Shown here in pieces: positions 58,119 to 64,000 of a stretch of DNA of 64,000 bases (the stretch's first letter is position 1; each line of letters opens with the position of its first letter). Source of the stretch: Polytrichum commune (lineage: Eukaryota; Streptophyta; Polytrichopsida; Polytrichales; Polytrichaceae). The notes under the pieces were generated by a model that was given only the letters and a program-made list of their open reading frames with translations, ran no database searches and was not told the DNA's origin. The stretch covers positions 13,516,001-13,580,000 of the forward strand of contig OX485806.1 in NCBI GenBank assembly GCA_950295325.1. The letters are read 5' to 3'. The translations under genes were made by a program, and so were the position numbers.

Positions 58119-58879
58119 CTCATGATAATTTCCCAGGGGTGGACTCTTCATTGGAAACCTAAAAGCTAGCTTAATTTCAATTCCACACAACCCCACGAAG
58201 TAAACGTCATCCATTCCAGTTAGCATGACGTGCGTGGGTCACTATGATATTAAACCCCTTATGTACAAGAAATTTATAGAAAAAAAAACAAATGTATATG
58301 TATTGGCGATAGGCTAGAACATGGACTTAGGTATTTATACTAAGATTTTTGATCAAATGTGATAAATGCCGAGTCCATTACATATACAAAACGTAAATCA
58401 TGAAATAAATGAGCCTTTATCACATATACAATCCATGCCACCTTCACTTTCCAATGAGAAAATTATTGAACTTTTTTTCATTTGTAGGATGTAACTTAAT
58501 GATTGCTTCTAACAAACAAACACAAGAGCACAATAACTCAACCACATTCCAAATAGCAAAACTCAAGGGAGCCGACAAGTGCCCCAGGAACCTCCAGTTT
58601 GTGAAAACCTAGAACCCGAATGCAAACCCTAATAATGGTGGATAGGGTAGTTAATGGGGACTATTACCATATGACAATATTGCATGAGAATGTAAATTTG
58701 TCATTTTTTTGTCTACACCTTGGGGCTTCCTTTTGTAAATCTACCTATACTTCAAAATTCTTAATAACCTTTTTAAATGTACACATTAGAGAAAAATAAT
58801 ACATGTCCCGTAAGTATATTGTGCACACTAATGCTTCAAATGATACCCCTTTCTACACTCACATTAGATCGGATGTGGC
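58119..58879. other. No gene or repeat recognised
   Basis: AT-rich spacer with no recognisable features. Confidence 0.35.
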
Positions 58880-61270
58880 ATGAAGAGTCCACCCCCCAAG
58901 AATAATTGTCTTGCAATTATCTTTTGTTGAGAATCGAGGGTGTCACATGACTCTGGTGCTATATGACAAGAGAGACCACTTTAAAATAATGTGACACACC
59001 TTATGGCACATATGGTCTTCTCATGCATGTGGAAAGGTCATTTTTACCATTGTAGAGAATTTTGTATTTTGGGAATTTTGTGTCTATGTATTCACTGGGT
59101 TTTTTTCTTTTTCTTTTCTTTTGTAATTTTGTTTCTTGTATGTGGATAATTTTCGGGGGGGAGTGGTATGTTTGTATTATGTCGATAGCTCCCAATAGGC
59201 TTCAGCTAATGTGTCTTGCATTCTATGTGATTATGGAGACTGAGGTGAGTGTAGGGTTTGGTAGGTTATGCGTTTGTGGTAGTGTTGTTATGGATTGTGA
59301 GATTGTGTGTTGGTGGGTGTATCCTTGGATAGTTTGTGTGTATTTAAACAATTCGTTGATGAGATTTTTGGGGATGAATGGTAATTATTGAGTGAGTGTG
59401 GTATGATTGATGATTTCTTCTTTGGTTATCTTTTTGTTGATGAGGTTGTAGGCAATTTGGGAGGGTGGGAGTTGTGAGTGGTAGTGTGATTTGTGTGTGA
59501 GGGGGATATTGGGCGGTTGTGAGCCTAGATATTGGTGTGGCTGATTATTAAGCAGGTTGTGTAATCGTCTTAGGATTGTGAGACATCTAGAGTTCAATCT
59601 AGTGGTTATTTTGTCATTGTTTTTTTGGGGGTAGTGAGCTTATTGATGTAATAAATGCAAATAATATGTGATGTGGGGGGTAGGTATTGAGGAGGACATT
59701 GTGTTTTAATAGGTATTGGTGTGAATATGGTTAGTGGGTGTGAATGGTTTGTGATTTATGTATGGTTCAAAGAGGTTGGCTAAGGGTGTACAATGGGGTT
59801 TGAGCCTGAGTGTGTTTGTTATGAAATATTGTTTTTTCCTTGGTTGGTATTATGTTGGGAATCCTCGTAAATTTTTTGTGATTGGTCTCAGATTTGGTTG
59901 GATGTCTCCACCTTTTAGGAGGAGATGAGATAAGTCCATTATATAGATAGTACTCTATATATATGTGGGATGTTTGTAGTGGTTGATTAATGTATAGAAG
60001 TCTAGAGTTGTAGTGAATGCTATGATTGGAAAGATTTTGTTTGGAGTGAATTTTGTCCAATTTGTTTGAATTGTGCTTCTAAGGTTAGGGGCGGTATTTT
60101 GGGCCTCTGTAAGGGTTGTGTATAAATGAGGTAGGTGTGGACATGAGAGATTGTGGCATGTTGTTTATGTAGGTGGAGGTGGTTACTGATATGTATGGGT
60201 TTTTTTTTAAATATTGGAGGACTTTTGCAGGTCTATTGAAAAGATGCCAAGTAATAGTGCTAAAAAAAGTATGATTTTGAGAATGTGATGGTGTTCTTGT
60301 ACTTTAGTAATGTAATTTTTTGGTTAGTTTGGTGACAACATTGGTGGGACCTAGGTAAATTCCCCTCCGATATAAAGGAGGAACTTATGGTTTATGTGAG
60401 AGACGATTTTACAGGGGTTTGTAGTGTGGTGGTTTTTTGTAGGGAGTTGTATTGGTTGGTATGTATATTGGTTGTATGTGTGTTTATTTTATAAGAAATA
60501 TTTGATGATTATTCTAATGTTAGATAGGTACTTTGAAGGAAGGGGGTGTAGAGGCTTGACTTGGATTTGTATATATGTGTGTTTTGGATTGAAGTGATAT
60601 TTCTTGGATGAATTAGTTGTATAGTTTGATAGTGTTGGTAATATTGTTAGTGTGTGTTTAATTAAATATAGTTAGGTATTTGTATTTGTTAGGGTATGAT
60701 GAGATTAAATGGAGGTGGTTTTGAATGTATTAGACCAATGTGTGTTTTCATGTGCAGGTTAGTTTGGGGTGTGAAATCAATATTAGATGAAGGGAGGATG
60801 TATGGTATCAACATGCCATAAAATATTAAGGTGTGATATATTTTATAAGCGAATGTTAGGGGATTTGGTAAAGAATGTAGTTGTGAATAGAGTGTTGAAG
60901 GTAAGAATTTGATGAGTAAGAATGTGTTTTGTATTTTTATTGGAAGTATGTATAATGTGAAAGTGACATGAATTGTAAAAGTATGAGGTGGTATTTTTTC
61001 CAAACATTCATATATATTGAAAGGATGCAAAGCTTCGAATGTGAAAGAATATGAGAGCAAACAACCGAAGCAAGTAAATAGGTGTTAAAGTGGTAGGGTA
61101 ATGATTGCAAGGTAGCGCAAATATAATGAATATAAGTCCATGTGAATGCAAAAGATAAGAATGTCAAGGATGGAAGGATAAGAATGTTAATGTTGAAAAA
61201 ATGTTTGGCAATAGTTTTATCAATGAGCACATGTTTAAATAAATAAAATATAGGTTTAAAGTGGTGATCC
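58880..61270 (-). mobile_element. Decayed LINE block with AP-endonuclease motif
   Basis: The minus-strand reading at 59195-59001 has PKIIHIQETKL, the QETK motif of apurinic endonuclease domains of LINEs, followed by FPKYKILYNGKNDL and MRRPYVP, which fit the block that follows in such elements. From about 59200 to 61270 the sense strand keeps the same A/C-rich, proline/threonine/histidine-rich style as the LINE at 26802-30950, and I take it as the 5' part of a second copy of a related element. Reverse transcriptase and later domains are missing to the left of 58880. Decayed by multiple frame breaks; the outer limits are soft. Confidence 0.5.
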
Positions 61271-62330
61271 TTGTTGTGATGTCATTTCATGACGTCGATT
61301 AGAGTGAGGGTGGTGTCCTCGTTGTTGAATGCTTCCTAAAAAATGGGGTTGTCCTTAATGAGTAAAGTCTTTCATTCGTTGATGAGTGAAGATACTTGAA
61401 TGGCGAGGTTGTTGGCGTATTTTGAATAAAGTTTGTCCAAAATGTGTAGACACCTTCTTCATTACCATGGTAGTGATTTTCTCCTCCAATCTTTCCTTTT
61501 GAGAATCCATCTTATTTTCTATATATCTTATCATCTAGTGCCTTGAGCTTCGCCTGTCAAGTTGTAAGCGTCATATTGAAGGTGGATGAAGCAACTGGGG
61601 GTGGAGGGCTGAAGATATTTATGGATTCTAGGGTGTTGACAAGTATTTTGTGGATGTCCCCAATGCTGAGCTTGTTGAGGATGTCCATGGACATCTTCAT
61701 TCTCCTCTCAATGCTCATACGGTGAGCATTGGGGTCCACAAAACTCCGTCTACATGCTACATTGCTTTTATATACCACCGCATTCAAGCATACAAAAAGA
61801 GTTTTTCCGGTATGGGTGGTTTTCCCCACTTCTTAGCTCCAACAAAATGGAGCGTTTTAAGACAAGGTTTATACACAACTCTAATGAAGGCTTTGGAGAA
61901 CTCATCTTGAGTGTCTCTACGAGAGATTTTGAGAAACCGTTAGATTGGGAGCGAAATCCATATTGGATTGTTCTTGCTCTTGTGCTCTAATCATAAATTT
62001 CTGCTCCTCTAATAGAAAGAATTTAAAATAATTGCCACCATGGTCGTGAGAGTATATATCCATACAGTCTAAGGGTGAGTTTCCATCTAGGCCGCACACC
62101 CACCATATTCTAGTGTAAATAAAGGGCAAACCCATCCAAATGTAGAGGAAATATGATGGGGTAGGGTTCGTATGTGCCAACTAGCTACTCCCATCTTCTC
62201 AAATATGGGTCCACCTATCAACCTCCTCCTCCCAGTTACCAAGACTGAAAGTTTTAGATCAATATCGGTTCTCTTGAGTCTTCAACCGGTCTTGATCCTT
62301 TGGTGACCAACACTTGTCGGGCAAAGGTTC
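61271..62330. other. No gene called; open readings of unknown origin
   Basis: Minus-strand readings (61557-61829; 61917-62180) and plus-strand readings (61650-61990) overlap and show no family I recognise. They could be transposon relics. Confidence 0.3.
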
Positions 62331-62340
62331 AAGAGGTTGG

Positions 62341-62640
62341 TGTGTCCATGGCCCATATTGTTTGAGTGGACAGGCAAGTGAAGGAATAAAATGCAGACTA
62401 TTTGCAAGATACACCAGGCAGTGATGTGATCAAGGCATTCAACAAGAGCAGACCTGCTCCTCACCATCTGACTATATAGAGATGATGAACTTGCCTCATG
62501 AGCCTATAATTAACTAAGAAAATTGAAACCTCTATTGGGAAATCGTATGGCAATGATATAACTTGAGGTGTCCAGTATTGGAGCTGACCTGCTCTTCCAA
62601 TCTGAAACATTGATGTAATGGAAACACCATATGAGCCATC
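62341..62640. repeat. Direct repeat, copy 1
   Basis: Matches 63701-64000 at a constant offset of 1360 bases without indels and with about eight differences in 300 bases. Starts tgtgtccatggcccatattg. No product recognised in either strand. Confidence 0.9.
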
Positions 62641-63000
62641 CCTTTTTATTTATATGCTTATAAACGTAGAAAATTGTTCAATAAACTAATGAAATGAGTT
62701 GAAATGGGACTCAAAGTACATCGTGATGGTTTTAAACCAGCGTGGCGGAGTGGCGGAGTGCAATAGCCTTTGTGAGATAGAGGCGAATGTCAACTCGGTC
62801 CTTCAATTGAAAGAAAGACTTGAGGCCCCGTAAGGCTACATTCTCAAATAGTGATGCAAACCTATCTCTCTCATGGACTTATATACAAAATGTGCCTCAT
62901 TTTCAACTAATGACTTTCACGATGTGTTCATGTACATGTGCTTTTGAAGGTAGTTACCCACCTTAGTTATGCTTAATTGCCATTGTATTGGTAAAGAGAG
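62641..63000. other. Spacer between direct repeat and LTR-like segment
   Basis: No gene recognised. The last bases (ggtaaagagag) are purine-rich and abut the LTR-like start. Confidence 0.3.
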
Positions 63001-63492
63001 TGTTGGGATTTCAAACATAAAATGGCTCATGTGAAGTTCCCATCATGTCTATGTCAAATTGAAGGATGAGGTTAAGTTCTGATTTTAAACACTTGCACTA
63101 TAATTCGACCCATTACTATCACTACATCTCCATGCATATCTTAAACACTCTAGGAAAGGCTCATGAGCCATGTTTGCTATTTGTACAAGCAACCTAGCCA
63201 TCCATGTTGGTAGCAAAACATGTTAGCTAGCAACAAGTACCTAGGGTTTCATCCAATGTACATAAAAAATTGTTACATCCAGCTCCTACATGTCTTCACC
63301 CATCAACTTGAGATTCAACCCCTCACTTCCAGCCAAAGATTTCCAATCGTAAGATCCACTTAGGTTTAAGTATCATGTATATATATATATATTGATAATG
63401 ATGAGAGTTTTGTCTCTCTCTCTCACACACACACACACACTCTCTTAATACCAAAAGGTTCTATAGAGCACTAAGCTCTTCCAATACCAACA
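63001..63492 (+). mobile_element. LTR-type retroelement fossil (single LTR-like segment)
   Basis: A 492-bp segment starts tgttggg and ends ccaaca, the TG...CA inverted ends of plant LTRs. It is followed at once by tggtatcaaag, which resembles the methionine-tRNA primer-binding site of copia-type elements. A purine-rich tract precedes it. No gag or pol coding sequence is visible in the window. It is a broken, incomplete fossil, possibly a TRIM-like short element together with the flanking direct repeats. A TC/AC microsatellite lies inside at about 63412-63440. Confidence 0.45.
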
Positions 63493-63700
63493 TGGTATCA
63501 AAGTTGAGCAGTGTTTTTGAGCACTTGGGTTAGAGCAAATGTAGCAGATAATTGCAGAAGCTCTTATACGTCTACCTAGAACCAGATCCCATATGAAAGG
63601 AAGTTCCTGAGTCCATGAAACTACAAGGCCCTAGGAGTTTTGTTTCTTTCTTTTTTCTCACTGGCAGCAAAGTGCAGTGTACAATATTCGAAGAGATTTG

Positions 63701-64000
63701 TGTGTCCATGGCCCATATTGTTTGAGTGGACAGGCAAGTGAAGGATTAAAATGCAGACTATTTGCAAGATACACCAGGCAGTGATGTGATCAAGGCAATC
63801 AACAAGAGCAGACCTGCTCCTCACCATCTGACTATATAGAGATGATGAACTTGCCTCATGAGCCTATAATTAACTAAGAAAATTGAAACCTCTATTGGGA
63901 AATCATATGGCAATGATATAGCTTGAGGTGTCCAGAATTGGAGCTGACCTGCTCTTTCAATCTGAAATATTAATGTAATGGAAACACCATATGAGCCATC
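63701..64000. repeat. Direct repeat, copy 2 (runs off window)
   Basis: Second copy of 62341-62640, starting about 210 bases after the LTR-like segment and still matching at the window edge. Confidence 0.9.

Overview
Nuclear DNA of a land plant that makes swimming sperm (bryophyte, lycophyte, fern, or possibly cycad/Ginkgo). The plant assignment rests on a BTB/POZ protein of a plant-type family and a plant-type mitochondrial ATP synthase epsilon subunit, both in a repeat-rich, AT-rich setting. Motile cells are implied by a large gene for DRC2/CCDC65, a subunit of the axonemal nexin-dynein regulatory complex. Flowering plants and conifers lack flagella. The exact lineage cannot be decided from the window.

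Layout. (1) About 1-12.65 kb, minus strand: DRC2. Thirteen exons can be placed with splice sites and a continuous frame; the C-terminal end lies beyond position 1. Its introns hold several short non-autonomous transposons. (2) 12.7-48.1 kb: gene-poor repeat land. It contains many MITEs whose ends and target-site duplications (TSDs) can be read directly: hAT-type, CACTA-type, PIF/Harbinger (Tourist)-type, and a family with G-run/C-run ends. It also has a minus-strand LINE remnant (26.8-30.9 kb) with RNase H and a C-terminal endonuclease-like region, a broken SWIM-domain transposon-type gene carrying three nested MITEs (38.7-42.9 kb), and a broken Tc1 element with arms of about 190 bp (43.74-45.39 kb). 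(3) 48.1-53 kb, plus strand: a complete four-exon BTB/POZ beta-propeller-like gene with a long leader. (4) 56.7-56.95 kb, minus strand: mitochondrial ATP synthase epsilon. Local tandem duplications of about 150-400 bp are clustered around these two genes. (5) 57.7-64 kb: a MITE, a second minus-strand LINE block with an AP-endonuclease motif, and an LTR-type fossil flanked by a 300-bp direct repeat.

The three host genes do not form a pathway. DRC2 serves the sperm axoneme, the epsilon subunit serves oxidative phosphorylation, and the BTB protein is probably a Cullin-3 substrate adaptor. The most unusual items are the MITE family with homopolymer G/C ends and perfect 8-bp TSDs (three copies), the Tc1 element whose terminal arms are themselves fold-backs, the LINE domain set resembling the Dualen/RandI type, and the degenerate exon copies beside the epsilon gene. 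No CRISPR array, rRNA gene or convincing intact tRNA gene was seen.
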